DNA from: Anabaena sp. FACHB-1237
Lineage (GTDB): Bacteria > Cyanobacteriota > Cyanobacteriia > Cyanobacteriales > Nostocaceae
Direction of reading: 5' to 3'
DNA length: 64,000 bases
Assembly (NCBI RefSeq): GCF_014696225.1
Contig: NZ_JACJPV010000008.1
Coordinates: 1-64,000, forward strand
This document shows positions 54,994 to 64,000 of the stretch, one piece after another. The position numbers and the translations under genes were made by a program. The stretch's first letter is position 1; each line of letters begins with the position of its first letter. A model generated the notes under the pieces. That model saw nothing but the letters and a program-made list of their open reading frames with translations. It had not been told where the DNA came from and did not search any database.

Positions 54994-56721
54994 TTGAAAA
55001 CTCGATCTAATTATTGGCAAATTTTACCTTATATCCGTCTCCAATGGGCAACTATTATTAAGGGTTTTATAGGAATACTTGGATATGTTTTAGCTACTTT
55101 AACTTTAATTAATCTCGCTGGTAAATTAGCTGTTCCTTTTGGTCAGGGTAATGTAATAGCGATCGCTCAATTAACAGCTATTTGTGCTTTAATATTTCTT
55201 ATGCGTGGTTTTTTTCAATCGGTACAAGATTTATATATGGCTAAAGCTGCTTTAAGGGTAGCTTTTTTATTGAGAAAAGAAGTTTATACACATTTACAAA
55301 AACTAAATCTCAGTTATTTTGAAACAGCAAAAGCTGGAGATTTATCTTACAGATTAACAGAAGATATTGATAGAATTGGAGAAGTTGTTAATAAGTTATT
55401 TCATGATTTTTTACCCTGTATTTTACAATTAATTGCCATTCCTATTTATATGATTTACTTAAATTGGCAATTAACATTAGCTATAGTAATTATAGCACCA
55501 TTAATGGCGATTATTATTGGTTGGTTTGGAGAAAGATTAAGAAAATACTCATTAAAAAGTCAAAATCGAATTTCTGATTTATCAGCTATTTTAACAGAGG
55601 TTTTTAGTGGCATTAGATTAATTCAAGCCTTTGCGGCGGAAAATTATGAAATCGAAAGATTTAGTCAGGAAGCAAAAAACAGTTATAAAGCGAAATATTC
55701 CACTGAACAATTAAAAGCTGTACAAATTCCCATTGTGGGATTTTTAGAAGCTATGAGTGCTTTATCACTATTGATAGTGGGAGCATGGCAAATATCGCAA
55801 AATAATTTAACCGTAGGTGAATTTTTTAGTTATTTAGCCGCAGCCGCATTATTAATTGATCCTATCGGTCATAGTACTAATAATTATAATCAATTTAAGG
55901 AAGGAGAAGCATCGGTTGATCGGGTTTTTGAATTATTAGCAATTCAACCCACTGTATTAGAAAAAAAAGGCGCGATGGCATTACCTCATGTGACGGGAAA
56001 AGTAGAATATCGTGATGTAAGATTTGCTTATAAACCGGGAGAAATTGTTTTAAATAATATTAGTTTAATGATCAAACCAGGAGAAGCGATCGCTATTGTA
56101 GGTGCTTCTGGAGCAGGAAAAACTACTTTTGTCAATCTGCTTCCAAGATTTTATGATCCTGAAAATGGCGACATTTTTATAGATGAAATCAACATTAAAA
56201 ACGTGACATTAAATAGTTTAAGAAAACAAATTGGTATTGTACCTCAAGAAACAATTATGTTTTCGGGAACTATCGCTCAAAATATCGCTTTTGGGCAAAA
56301 AAATTATGATATGCAAGCAGTAATAGAGGCTGCTAAAATTGCCAATGCTGATCAATTTATTCAACAATTACCAGCAGGTTATGATACTTGGGTAGGAGAA
56401 AGAGGGGTAAATTTATCAGGAGGACAAAGACAGAGAATAGCGATCGCTCGTGCTATATTATTAAACCCCCAAATTTTAATATTAGATGAAGCCACCTCCG
56501 CTTTAGATTCGGAATCAGAAACTTTAGTACAACAAGCATTAGAAAGATTAATGGTTAATAGAACAGTGTTAATTATTGCCCATCGTCTATCAACTGTGAG
56601 AAAATGCGATCGCATTTTAGTATTAGAAAAGGGGCAAATTATCGAATCAGGAAATCATCAACAATTATTAGATTTACAAGGAAAATATGCCCAATATTAT
56701 GCACAACAATTTTCATCTTAG
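54994..56721 (+). CDS. ABC exporter, fused permease and ATPase (MsbA-like)
   Basis: 575 residues from TTG 54994. An exporter-type domain with six helices (about 20-305; QDLYMAKAALRVAFLLRKEV) is followed by an ATPase: Walker A GASGAGKTTFVNLLPRFYDP near 368-387, Q-loop IGIVPQETIMFSG, signature NLSGGQRQRIAIARAIL near 470-486, and Walker B ILILDEATSALDSESE. Similar cyanobacterial genes export lipids or polysaccharide precursors. A homodimer is expected. No SD-like site is seen before the TTG, so the exact start is uncertain. Confidence 0.9.
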   Translation: MKTRSNYWQILPYIRLQWATIIKGFIGILGYVLATLTLINLAGKLAVPFGQGNVIAIAQLTAICALIFLMRGFFQSVQDLYMAKAALRVAFLLRKEVYTHLQKLNLSYFETAKAGDLSYRLTEDIDRIGEVVNKLFHDFLPCILQLIAIPIYMIYLNWQLTLAIVIIAPLMAIIIGWFGERLRKYSLKSQNRISDLSAILTEVFSGIRLIQAFAAENYEIERFSQEAKNSYKAKYSTEQLKAVQIPIVGFLEAMSALSLLIVGAWQISQNNLTVGEFFSYLAAAALLIDPIGHSTNNYNQFKEGEASVDRVFELLAIQPTVLEKKGAMALPHVTGKVEYRDVRFAYKPGEIVLNNISLMIKPGEAIAIVGASGAGKTTFVNLLPRFYDPENGDIFIDEINIKNVTLNSLRKQIGIVPQETIMFSGTIAQNIAFGQKNYDMQAVIEAAKIANADQFIQQLPAGYDTWVGERGVNLSGGQRQRIAIARAILLNPQILILDEATSALDSESETLVQQALERLMVNRTVLIIAHRLSTVRKCDRILVLEKGQIIESGNHQQLLDLQGKYAQYYAQQFSS

Positions 56722-56789
56722 TAGATCCAGGAGTCAGTAAGGGCAAAGCAAGAAGTTATAGCCAAAAGCGATCGCTCATTCAAAAATAT

Positions 56790-56880
56790 AACAAAAATAA
56801 GACTTACGCAAAATTGGACTCAAAACTTGACTTTTGTGTGGGGGTTAATTAACAGTAATTCATGCTGTTTTGTGTAAGTG
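56790..56880. repeat. diverged family-3-like repeat
   Basis: GACTTACGCAAAATTGG and, 60 bases on, GTTTTGTGTAAGTGCTG are weakly inverted ends like those of family 3. It lies between the ABC exporter and rnpB. Confidence 0.35.
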
Positions 56881-56931
56881 CTGAAAAATATAAGATTCAT
56901 GGAAATTCCAGAAAATCGCCATAAAAATAGA

Positions 56932-57308
56932 AAGAGCAGGTAGTAAGCCGGGTTCTGTTCTCTTGCGAGGGCAGTTATCTATCTGGGATGCTTGTTACCA
57001 AACACCTCTAGCGGCTCTTAATTGCGGAACTGGTAAAAGACCAACCATAGTTCCTTCCGGCCTTGCTCCCAACCGGGGTTTACCGAGCCAGTACCTCTCG
57101 ATACTGCTGGTGCGCTCTTACCGCACCTTTGCACCCTTACCAATCAATTTCAACTAATTTGAACATGATTGGCGGTATCTTTCTGTGGCACTATCCTCAC
57201 GATCGCTCGCACTGGACGTTATCCAGCAAGTTTGGTCTTTCGGGAGCCCGGACTTTCCTCAAATCAGTGTTAATTGCTGATCTGCAACTGCCTACGCCTA
57301 CTCTCTCT
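56932..57308 (-). ncRNA. rnpB: RNase P RNA
   Basis: Transcribed on the minus strand, the RNA begins with AGAGAGAGTAGGCG (5' end near 57308). It contains GAGGAAAGTCCGGGCTCC (P4 5' half), AGTGCCACAGAAAGATACCG and ends with ACAGAACCCGGCTTAC before the 3' stretch. These are the universal landmarks of bacterial RNase P RNA; it matures the 5' ends of tRNAs. The order and about 377-base length fit cyanobacterial rnpB. The exact ends are approximate. Confidence 0.93.
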
Positions 57309-57425
57309 TAAATGATTTTAACACAGAATAGATCATGGTTAATAGGGAGCGGGGAAAATAATTAAACTCCTCAAGTTATCCTCAAATTAATTCCTGATAT
57401 TGGACTAATAGCTACAAATTACTGA

Positions 57426-58130
57426 TTATTTCTTATTCCAAGGTAAAGCATAAGTCCAAGGTAATTTATGAATGGTGAAAGGACAATTAATAATAGAAAC
57501 TGGCGGTACATTTATACCGGGAGAAATTCCCACTCTCATTTCCGAAATTCTTAATACTAATTGTAAGGAAAATTCCAAATCTTTCTTGCCATCCATAAAA
57601 TCTTTATACAACTTTTTATTCCCTTTCACACCTGCTACATTAATTAACGGAGAAACAGGTTTATAAATTCCTGAATCTTTATCTCTTTGAAAAACATCTT
57701 CAGCCGTAACATTTTCTGAAATTGTCTTTTTAGGAGCAATAATTGTTGGTACTTGTGGAATTGCTAAATCGCGGGTTAAGTCTGGAGATTTACGAATTAC
57801 TCTGCGAGATTGTTTACTATGTTCCACCACTAAAGAACTATTATCCCAATCCACATATATAGCAATGCTTTCTGATTTATTTTCAATACTCATAGATAAT
57901 TCTTTCAAATCATCTTGCACTTTAGCTAAACCATAAGTACCTGTTTTAAAAGAAATTCCCACAGTATCTTGTAGATTTTGTTTTTTCAACTGTTCATCAA
58001 CAGCAGCTCTTTGAAAATCAACTTTTACCATATCATCTATAGATTCAATCATGCGATTGAATGTGTACCAAACACCGAGTACATAAACCATCAATACAAT
58101 CAGGTTTTGATCGCCATTTTTAATTGTCAT
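57426..58130 (-). CDS. hypothetical membrane-anchored protein
   Basis: I do not recognise this 234-residue protein. One N-terminal membrane segment (about 8-25: LIVLMVYVLGVWYTFN) is followed by a soluble part with SESIAIYVDWDNSSLVVEHS near 85-104, SRRVIRKSPDLTRDL and a C-terminal INCPFTIHKLPWTYALPW. No signal cleavage site or lipobox. Downstream of it is rnpB, upstream the cruA gene on the same strand with a 240-base gap. An envelope or thylakoid location is only inference from the anchor. Confidence 0.7.
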   Translation of the reverse strand: MTIKNGDQNLIVLMVYVLGVWYTFNRMIESIDDMVKVDFQRAAVDEQLKKQNLQDTVGISFKTGTYGLAKVQDDLKELSMSIENKSESIAIYVDWDNSSLVVEHSKQSRRVIRKSPDLTRDLAIPQVPTIIAPKKTISENVTAEDVFQRDKDSGIYKPVSPLINVAGVKGNKKLYKDFMDGKKDLEFSLQLVLRISEMRVGISPGINVPPVSIINCPFTIHKLPWTYALPWNKK

Positions 58131-58372
58131 AATCTGTAAATATACCTAAATATCAATTTCTACTGGAACCTGTGTCAAATATTATATAGGACGATTTCAC
58201 ATTCTCAACAAAACTATACTAAATACGGCTTGGGTGTGGACTTGTCCAAAATCACGAAAAACCCATATCTGTAGGGGTAATTCATGAATTACCCCTACTT
58301 TCCTTCTGTTTTGCGTCAGTCCTGCATAAAATAGCAACACAAGTTAATACTGAATAGTGTCCAACTGTGAAC

Positions 58373-60367
58373 TTAAACAATTGGTTTATCTACAGAAATA
58401 GCATAATTAATGGCTAATAATCGTAACCAGAAACTAGGAAAACGATTTTCTAACCAATCTTGACTAAATTTCACAAATTGTGGCAACCACCCACCTAATA
58501 CAAATTTAACTATGGCATGGGAGGTAAAACTGACATAGTTGGCTAACCATCTTAGCAGATCTTGCCAACCTGCTAATTGCCAAATCCATAATAACAAAGT
58601 GGGATTTTTGATTGCTGCTTGTAATGCTAGACGATTAAATGTTAGCCAATTAAATCTATCTTTAATAAAATTATTGGCTATTTGGGAAGGTTCTGCTGCT
58701 AATAAACCAAAGAAGGTATTTAACATGGAATTAATGGTTTGTGGGGCAATAAATTTATCTGTGGGTACCATCATTCCCTTAGAAAATAGCCAAGTTACAG
58801 CTATATTGCTTTGAAAAGCCCTAATTTTATTTAAGTTTTGAAAATCCAGTAAATCGTGTTTTAAGGCCACATTTAATAATGTAGTTAATCTTTCTAAATT
58901 TCTGACTAATGAACCAAAACCAGTAAAGACTAAGGGAGATTGTAAAGATGCTGCATCACCAATAGACATAATGCGATTATAAGCTATGGTGCGATCGCTG
59001 CTACTCGTACTAAAATGACCAGGAATATAACCAAAAGTCGGCTTTTTCCACACTAATTTATCCACATCACAACGACGATATTCTGGTAAAATTGTGAAAA
59101 AATCTTCATACATTTCTAACAATGAACCGGGGTTTTTAGCATTCACTTGATGATAGTGAAATAAATAAATTGTTAACTCTTCATTTTCTCCAGGAAACAA
59201 TTCCCAAATTAATTGTCTTCCCCTAGAAATATCACCATGACTATTGAGAACATCACCATATTTATTATCCCACACACCAGGTTCAAAACCACTTTCAATT
59301 ACTGCCCCTACTGTGGGACACACACTATCAAAAGCCCTATTACCATTTAATTGCCAAGCAATAGGTGAAGCTGTTCCCATAGCATCTATTAATAATCTAC
59401 CTGTTACCTGTTTTCTATCACCATCAGGTAAATTTTCCACATAGACATTAATATGAGAATCATCAACATCTACTTTAATAAATTCAGTTTCATCCCAAAT
59501 TTTTCCTCCAGCAGCTATCAATTTTTCTCCACATAATTGTAATAACTTTTCTGAGTTTAAAGCAATATTTAAAACTGTGGGAGTATGTAAAATTGGTGAT
59601 TTTAAATGGTCAGGATTATTGGCATCAAAAAATTTATTAAACCCGTCTATATATTCCCTAGAAATTATTGTTTCTACTTCATTATTTGTCAATAAACCTA
59701 GTTTGACTAAACTTTGAATTTCCTCACGAGAAATATTCCATTCTCGGTTCATTTTGCCGAAGGGTAATCTTTCTATTAATAATACTTTATAACCTAATTT
59801 TGCCATGACAGCCGCATGAATTGAACCTAAAGCTCCACCAATATAAATTATGTCGTAATCTATGGTAACTGTTTTTCTGATTTGTTGATTAAAGATGACT
59901 TGGCGTGGTTCTTGGGGATTATTTACACCTTCACGCCACTTTTTTTCCCACCAATAAGCCCGGTTTAAATCATATTCTCCATTAGGCATTTTTTGGAAAT
60001 ATTTCACTGTTAATGGATAGTATTTTTCTAATTCTGTAAAAATTGATTTCTGCGAATCAATAATTGGTGGTTGAGGATATTCATGAGGAAATTTATTTCT
60101 AATTTCCTGGGTTAAATTTTTGAGAATTGTTTTTTCTTGGCTAAAAGATTCCTTACCCCATCTAAATACTTTTAAATAGGTTGTACGTTGTAATTGCCAC
60201 ACAAATAGCGATAGTTCACTAGCTGAGTTTTGGGGTGGGTTTCGCAGCCGAAAACCATGAGGAGTGAGGAGTTTTTCGCAATTTTCCACGATAAAATCAT
60301 CATGTAACCAATTACAGACGGCCGCAGTGTCAGGAGTAGGAATTTCTAAATACAGAAGTTCTTGCAT
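58373..60367 (-). CDS. cruA: lycopene cyclase CruA
   Basis: 664 residues. A dinucleotide-binding fold (DIIYIGGALGSIHAAVMAKL near 170-190) followed by GKMNREWNISREEIQSLV near 204-221 and GFNKFFDANNP near 242 are hallmarks of the CruA/CruP family; the FNKFF form and MNREW favour CruA over CruP. RIMSIGDAASLQSPLVFTGF near 469-488 is the family flavin-binding block. CruA cyclises lycopene to gamma- or beta-carotene in membranes. The first 165 residues are an N-terminal extension without known motif. CruP cannot be fully excluded. Confidence 0.78.
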   Translation of the reverse strand: MQELLYLEIPTPDTAAVCNWLHDDFIVENCEKLLTPHGFRLRNPPQNSASELSLFVWQLQRTTYLKVFRWGKESFSQEKTILKNLTQEIRNKFPHEYPQPPIIDSQKSIFTELEKYYPLTVKYFQKMPNGEYDLNRAYWWEKKWREGVNNPQEPRQVIFNQQIRKTVTIDYDIIYIGGALGSIHAAVMAKLGYKVLLIERLPFGKMNREWNISREEIQSLVKLGLLTNNEVETIISREYIDGFNKFFDANNPDHLKSPILHTPTVLNIALNSEKLLQLCGEKLIAAGGKIWDETEFIKVDVDDSHINVYVENLPDGDRKQVTGRLLIDAMGTASPIAWQLNGNRAFDSVCPTVGAVIESGFEPGVWDNKYGDVLNSHGDISRGRQLIWELFPGENEELTIYLFHYHQVNAKNPGSLLEMYEDFFTILPEYRRCDVDKLVWKKPTFGYIPGHFSTSSSDRTIAYNRIMSIGDAASLQSPLVFTGFGSLVRNLERLTTLLNVALKHDLLDFQNLNKIRAFQSNIAVTWLFSKGMMVPTDKFIAPQTINSMLNTFFGLLAAEPSQIANNFIKDRFNWLTFNRLALQAAIKNPTLLLWIWQLAGWQDLLRWLANYVSFTSHAIVKFVLGGWLPQFVKFSQDWLENRFPSFWLRLLAINYAISVDKPIV

Positions 60368-60458
60368 AGTTTTGAGATCCTGTTTACATCTAAATAATTT
60401 ACTATCATTATTTTATAAGTATTCAGCTATCAGTTAACAATCAGAATAGCAACATAAA

Positions 60459-60549
60459 TACAGCAGTTTCCGATATTATGGGGTACAGATATTAGGACGT
60501 ATCTTACCCGATAATGGTATACCTCATACAAACGGAAGGTACTATGGTA
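60459..60549. mobile_element. degraded family-2 miniature element
   Basis: Left end TACAGCAGTTTCCGATATTA is intact; inside are GGGGTACAGAT and GGTATACCTCAT; the right end GGAAGGTACTATGGTA is decayed. It lies between minE and cruA. Confidence 0.6.
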
Positions 60550-60588
60550 TCTTGCAAATGTCTATCTATTTGTCTATAAAGTTGTTAA

Positions 60589-60927
60589 CTAGGAAATATC
60601 TGTTGTTTCATCTACTGATGTATCTAATGATGTATCCACTGATTCACTTATATTTTCATTTGTTAAATCCAGAATGCGACGGATAGGTAAGTTAGCAATT
60701 AAGGCAGTGGTGCGTTGATTACTTTCTAAACAAAATTCTAATTTTTCTATATCTACTTCTACATACCTACAGACTACTGTTAAAATTTCCTGACGCATTT
60801 TTTCTAGTGTTTGCGGATCTAAATCAGCCCGATCATGGGAGATAACTAATTGGAGACGACGTTTAACATCATTGCGGCTGTTATCGGCGCTGCGAAGGAA
60901 AAGTTTTTCTAAAATTTCCAAAATCAT
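60589..60927 (-). CDS. minE: cell division topological specificity factor MinE
   Basis: 112 residues from ATG 60927 ([20 protein letters not shown]); a longer frame to 61014 adds residues that read as translated leader. [20 protein letters not shown] and the [19 protein letters not shown] block are the MinD-activating and dimerising parts. MinE makes MinD oscillate, keeping division at mid-cell. It follows minD with a 154-base gap. Confidence 0.95.
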   Translation of the reverse strand: MILEILEKLFLRSADNSRNDVKRRLQLVISHDRADLDPQTLEKMRQEILTVVCRYVEVDIEKLEFCLESNQRTTALIANLPIRRILDLTNENISESVDTSLDTSVDETTDIS

Positions 60928-61081
60928 TGTAATTATGTTTAAGAAAAAGACTAGGGAGGGTGATAAATCTAAGGAAAATTGATTAACACAATAACTTGCA
61001 AAAATAACTTTCAAACTTAGGTTTTAATTTAGTTTCAGTTGATTTGTGAACAAAGTTAAAGAAAAAGTGACAAAAGTTAAC

Positions 61082-61888
61082 CTACAAAATTTTTGACCAC
61101 AATAATTTTTTCAAACGAGAGAAAATACTATTGTTGGATGTATCAAGATTGAGAAATTCAACAGTTTCTCCTTCTAATCTCCGGGCAATATTTTCAAAAG
61201 CTATGGCGGCCAGTGATGGAGTTTCTGATAATACTAAAGGTTCGCCTTTGTTCGTAGAAACTATGACTCGCTCATCATCAGGAATTACTCCAATCAGAGG
61301 AATGGCCAATAGTTCTTGTACATCATTTACTGACATCATATCATTGGCTTTGACCATTGCTGGTCTAATTCTGTTAACTATGAGTTGAATTTTCTTCACA
61401 CCTTGGGCTTCTAATAACCCTACTACCCTATCAGCATCACGCACAGCGGATATTTCTGGAGTAGTTACTATAAGTGCTTCTTTGGCTGGCGCTGTGGCAT
61501 TTTTAAAGCCCATTTCTATGCCTGCCGGGCTATCTATGAGAATATACTGGTATTTTTGCGCCAGGGCATTTACCAGGAGTTTCATTTGATCTGGTGTTAC
61601 GGAGTCTTTGGCGCGGTTTTGGGCTGCTGGTAATAATACTAGGTTGGGTTGACGTTTATCTTTGACTAGGGCTTGTTCTAAACGACATTCTCGGGCTAAA
61701 ACTTCTACTGCGGTGTAAACAATACGGTTTTCTAATCCTAGTAATAGGTCTAAATTTCGCAGTCCAAAGTCAGCATCTACTAAAGCTACTGATTTGCCAA
61801 TTTTAGCTAATGCCATACCTAGATTTGCGGAGGCTGTGGTTTTACCTACTCCTCCTTTACCGGAGGTAATAACAATAATACGACTCAT
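61082..61888 (-). CDS. minD: septum site-determining ATPase MinD
   Basis: 268 residues. Deviant Walker A SGKGGVGKTTASANLG near 8-23, switch SPAGIEMGFKNA near 119, and a C-terminal amphipathic membrane-targeting helix (SRLKKLLWSKIL). MinD recruits MinC to the membrane to block polar septa. The minC stop is 39 bases upstream of its start, so the two are one transcript. Confidence 0.97.
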   Translation of the reverse strand: MSRIIVITSGKGGVGKTTASANLGMALAKIGKSVALVDADFGLRNLDLLLGLENRIVYTAVEVLARECRLEQALVKDKRQPNLVLLPAAQNRAKDSVTPDQMKLLVNALAQKYQYILIDSPAGIEMGFKNATAPAKEALIVTTPEISAVRDADRVVGLLEAQGVKKIQLIVNRIRPAMVKANDMMSVNDVQELLAIPLIGVIPDDERVIVSTNKGEPLVLSETPSLAAIAFENIARRLEGETVEFLNLDTSNNSIFSRLKKLLWSKIL

Positions 61889-61927
61889 GATGATGTTGTA
61901 TACGATTTAGAAGTTCACAAAATGAGA

Positions 61928-62896
61928 TCAGACTTTTATTTGACTGATTTGACTACGAGAAAATTCATTAGCTTTGACTATATTTATTCCTGTGGTTGTG
62001 ATATAAGCAACTTCAGGAAGGTATTGACTTGGTGGTGTTTCTGGTAATCTGGCAATGGTGTCAGCAATACGTAACTGTGTTGCTTCCATTTGCAAAGACA
62101 TGATTAAACAATTATTGTTGCCATTAGCACCTGCATGGGCGACTCCTCGTAAGCGCCCCCATACTAGAATATCGCCATCTGCCACTACGATACCACCTGG
62201 ATTGACATCTCCTAGGATGATTACTGTACCAGGATGACGAATTTCTACACCGGATCTGATGGTCATTTCCAGATATAATGGGTCAGCTAGGGCAGGAGTG
62301 GTGACAGGAAGATCGAAGTTCAGGGCTGTTTGCAGTTGAGTTTGTTCTACTGAATAACCTAGAGTACAGGCGGCGATCGCTGTTTGTCTACGACTAGTAG
62401 TTACAGATTTTAATTGTAATTGATATGTGCTTAAAGTTTCCTCTAATTCCTGTAATTGTCTGCTATCTAGTAATCTATCTTTGGCAATAAGATATAATGG
62501 TGTATCAGTTTGACGCAGGCGATCGCTGGCATTAAGTCTTTGTTTCATTTGTTGCCAAATCTCGTTCCAGTACAATTCTGATGACGGTATTTCCCTTTCT
62601 GTTGGTAAAATTAATAATAATTTGCCATCCTCACTTTTTAACTGTACTTGTATATTACTAGGAATCAGGTTTTCTGGTAATTCTAACTGAAATTGAGATT
62701 CCACTTCCATATTTTCTAACTCATCATCAAAATTTGCTTTTTCAACTGCTGAGTTACGCTCCAAATTTGCCGGTAAAGAACTTAGTTCTCCATTAGTTTC
62801 TCGATTTTCTACTTGATCATCCTTTTTCTGATTGGGTATATTTAAACTTAGCTCTGTTTCTAAGTTTTGTGGTGTATTTTGAGAGTTGGCATTCAT
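61928..62896 (-). CDS. minC: septum site-determining protein MinC
   Basis: 322 residues, longer than enterobacterial MinC because of a charged N-terminal region (about 1-90). The C-terminal beta-solenoid domain is clear: RSGVEIRHPGTVIILGDVNP and LVWGRLRGVAHAGANGN near 235-260, and VAYITTTGINIVKA at the end. MinC blocks FtsZ polymer assembly at poles. The ATG at 62894-62896 directly abuts a heptamer tandem repeat, so no Shine-Dalgarno exists for it. Confidence 0.93.
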   Translation of the reverse strand: MNANSQNTPQNLETELSLNIPNQKKDDQVENRETNGELSSLPANLERNSAVEKANFDDELENMEVESQFQLELPENLIPSNIQVQLKSEDGKLLLILPTEREIPSSELYWNEIWQQMKQRLNASDRLRQTDTPLYLIAKDRLLDSRQLQELEETLSTYQLQLKSVTTSRRQTAIAACTLGYSVEQTQLQTALNFDLPVTTPALADPLYLEMTIRSGVEIRHPGTVIILGDVNPGGIVVADGDILVWGRLRGVAHAGANGNNNCLIMSLQMEATQLRIADTIARLPETPPSQYLPEVAYITTTGINIVKANEFSRSQISQIKV

Positions 62897-62926
62897 TGGT
62901 GATTGGTGATTGGTGATTGGTGATTG
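62897..62926. repeat. heptanucleotide STRR abutting the minC start
   Basis: About four copies of TGGTGAT (AATCACC on the minC strand) sit immediately upstream of the minC ATG. Cyanobacterial STRR heptamers of similar sequence are known; here it takes the place of the ribosome binding site. Confidence 0.85.
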
Positions 62927-62969
62927 AATGCAGATAGAATATATATACTATCATCTACTAACATTCTGA

Positions 62970-63048
62970 TCTAGAGTGTGTCAGACAGCATAAATCAGGT
63001 AAATAAAAAGATACTTGCTAACGCACCCTACTAATGTACCGGATGCGT
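62970..63048. repeat. family-3 repeat fragment upstream of minC
   Basis: GAGTGTGTCAGACAGCATAA and CTAACGCACCCTACTAATG form the central palindrome of family 3; GGATGCGTAAATTCTA resembles its end. It fills much of the gap between the DUF1537 gene and minC. Confidence 0.55.
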
Positions 63049-63053
63049 AAATT

Positions 63054-64000
63054 CTAAGAGTATTTTGTAGCCGTTAATCTTTGGTAAATTGTCGCTAAAG
63101 CATCAGCATTACCCACATTACCAGGAAATAATACCACTGGTAAATTAGGAAATTGGGGATGATCTTTGGCAGTAATTACCATAGAACAACCTGCTAAAAT
63201 TTGTCCTAATAATCTAGCAGAAGTTAAAGCTAAACCTGTACTTAAAACATCGTTAGATGTAATACCTCCTTTACTAATTAAAAAGCCTATTTCTGATGGT
63301 AAACCTTGGACGATATCCATTAATAAAGCAGAAACTTTCGCACCAAAATCTAATCTTGTTTTCACATCTGTGAAAGTCAATTCTTGACGACTGGTATAAA
63401 TTACTGGTGTTTTACCATCATCATGTACTTTCTTGATTTTTGCTAAACTTTCTTCTAAAAGTTCATTTTTGCTATTTTCTTCGGCATCAAGTAACCGAGA
63501 AACTGCAACTTCAATACCTACTGTTCCTGGAGTTTTTAATAATGATTCTAACTGTTGAGTAGTCTTTTTCACATGAGAACCAACTATTACCGCTCCTGGT
63601 TTACCGTTTCGCACATATTCCGCCATATTTTCCGATGGAATTGGTTGAGGAGGTAAAGCAGCTAAAGCTGTTAAAATACTAGCAGCAGAACGGAATAAAA
63701 AGCGTTTTCCTTGACTTGCCGCTTGGAGAATATCCGACGCAAAATTCTTAAAATCCTGTTGATTTTCGCCATCAACTACACAACATTGATTATCATGAAG
63801 TTGCAGTAATTTTGTTAAACTATTTTGGCGAATATCGGCCAATAAAAATCTAGTAACTTGATTTTCTGTGATCCGAGATTGAGTTTTTTCTTCCACATAT
63901 TTGGGAAGATAACTGTAATTGTAACTAAAGACAGAATCACGAGCAAATTCTGTTTCATGTACTGGAGTGGGTAGACCATCAATGATTAAATAATGAATAC
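63054..64000 (-). CDS. four-carbon acid sugar kinase family protein (DUF1537), 5' end outside window
   Basis: The frame stays open from 63054 to the window edge. It reads IIDGLPTPVHETEFARDS, then SYNYSYLPKYV and on into the previously starting GTG at 63896, so the true start is beyond 64000. The C-terminal domain (GPGAVIVGSHVKKTT-like KPGAVIVGSHVKKTTQQ near the middle and SKGGITSNDVLSTGL at the end) is the DUF1537/OtnK kinase family, which phosphorylates four-carbon acid sugars such as 3-oxo-tetronate. The cyanobacterial substrate is unknown. It is upstream of minC, 157 bases away. Confidence 0.85.
   Translation of the reverse strand, partial: IHYLIIDGLPTPVHETEFARDSVFSYNYSYLPKYVEEKTQSRITENQVTRFLLADIRQNSLTKLLQLHDNQCCVVDGENQQDFKNFASDILQAASQGKRFLFRSAASILTALAALPPQPIPSENMAEYVRNGKPGAVIVGSHVKKTTQQLESLLKTPGTVGIEVAVSRLLDAEENSKNELLEESLAKIKKVHDDGKTPVIYTSRQELTFTDVKTRLDFGAKVSALLMDIVQGLPSEIGFLISKGGITSNDVLSTGLALTSARLLGQILAGCSMVITAKDHPQFPNLPVVLFPGNVGNADALATIYQRLTATKYS

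Noticed and set aside
54007..56721. The ABC-2 permease and MsbA-like gene as one transporter
   Set aside because: They are divergent, and the MsbA-like protein already contains both permease and ATPase domains.
1..64000. Prophage or integrative element
   Set aside because: No integrase, structural phage gene, tRNA-linked attachment site or composition change was seen; most genes are ordinary chromosomal ones.

Overview
The window looks like a chromosomal segment of a heterocyst-forming (Nostocales) cyanobacterium with an AT-rich genome. The evidence is: dense GCGATCGC (HIP1) octamers, glgC, ntcA, a trans-splicing split DnaE intein half, a DevBCA-type exporter, the lycopene cyclase CruA, cyanobacterial-only families (DUF3084, DUF3146), heptanucleotide tandem repeats (STRR type), and an rnpB gene of cyanobacterial type. 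No tRNA, rRNA or prophage was seen.

Layout. 0.3-9 kb: glgC, a P-loop kinase, a sterol-desaturase/SDR fusion, a tail-to-tail restriction-modification pair, a methyltransferase, a dienelactone hydrolase and a ribosomal protein S1 paralogue. 9-20 kb: a ten-unit hairpin tandem array, a BtuF-like cobalamin-binding protein, argG, the Tat-exported phosphatase PhoX, a five-unit 55-bp array, then a three-gene minus-strand operon (winged helix, P-loop ATPase, PD-(D/E)XK nuclease) that is the best candidate for an undescribed defence or DNA-processing system. 20-30 kb: glycosyltransferase, acyltransferase, DUF938, DUF3146, the ntcA-DUF3084-yqgF-like operon, fabI, hisB and an ABC ATPase. 30.5-32.7 kb: a CRISPR array of 30 repeats and 29 spacers with a recognisable leader and promoter but no cas gene in the window. 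33-43 kb: polysaccharide export protein, TetR plus DevBCA exporter, split dnaE C-terminal gene, MMADHC-like protein, phasin-like protein, FKBP isomerase and DUF92/phytyl-phosphate kinase homologue. 43-52 kb: mutS, a decayed ATPase locus, a lipoprotein, Nudix hydrolase, AI-2E-type permease and sbcC. 52-64 kb: gmk and remA, two ABC transporter genes, rnpB, a hypothetical gene, cruA, the minCDE cell-division cluster and the 3' part of a DUF1537 kinase gene that runs off the window.

Small mobile repeats run through the whole window. Family 1 is a 104-bp miniature element bounded by TA dinucleotides (five near-identical copies). It twice flanks a gene as an inverted pair and supplies stop codons or part of a start codon to neighbouring genes. 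Family 2 (ends TACAGCAGTTTCC) has the same right end as a decayed IS630-like transposase tail at about 52.4 kb. Family 3 (ends AGGACTTACGCAA) carries a nested family-2 insertion next to the CRISPR leader. Families 1 and 2 share a hairpin core, and in each family this core has been amplified once into a tandem array. All functional calls come from reading translated motifs; no database search was possible.
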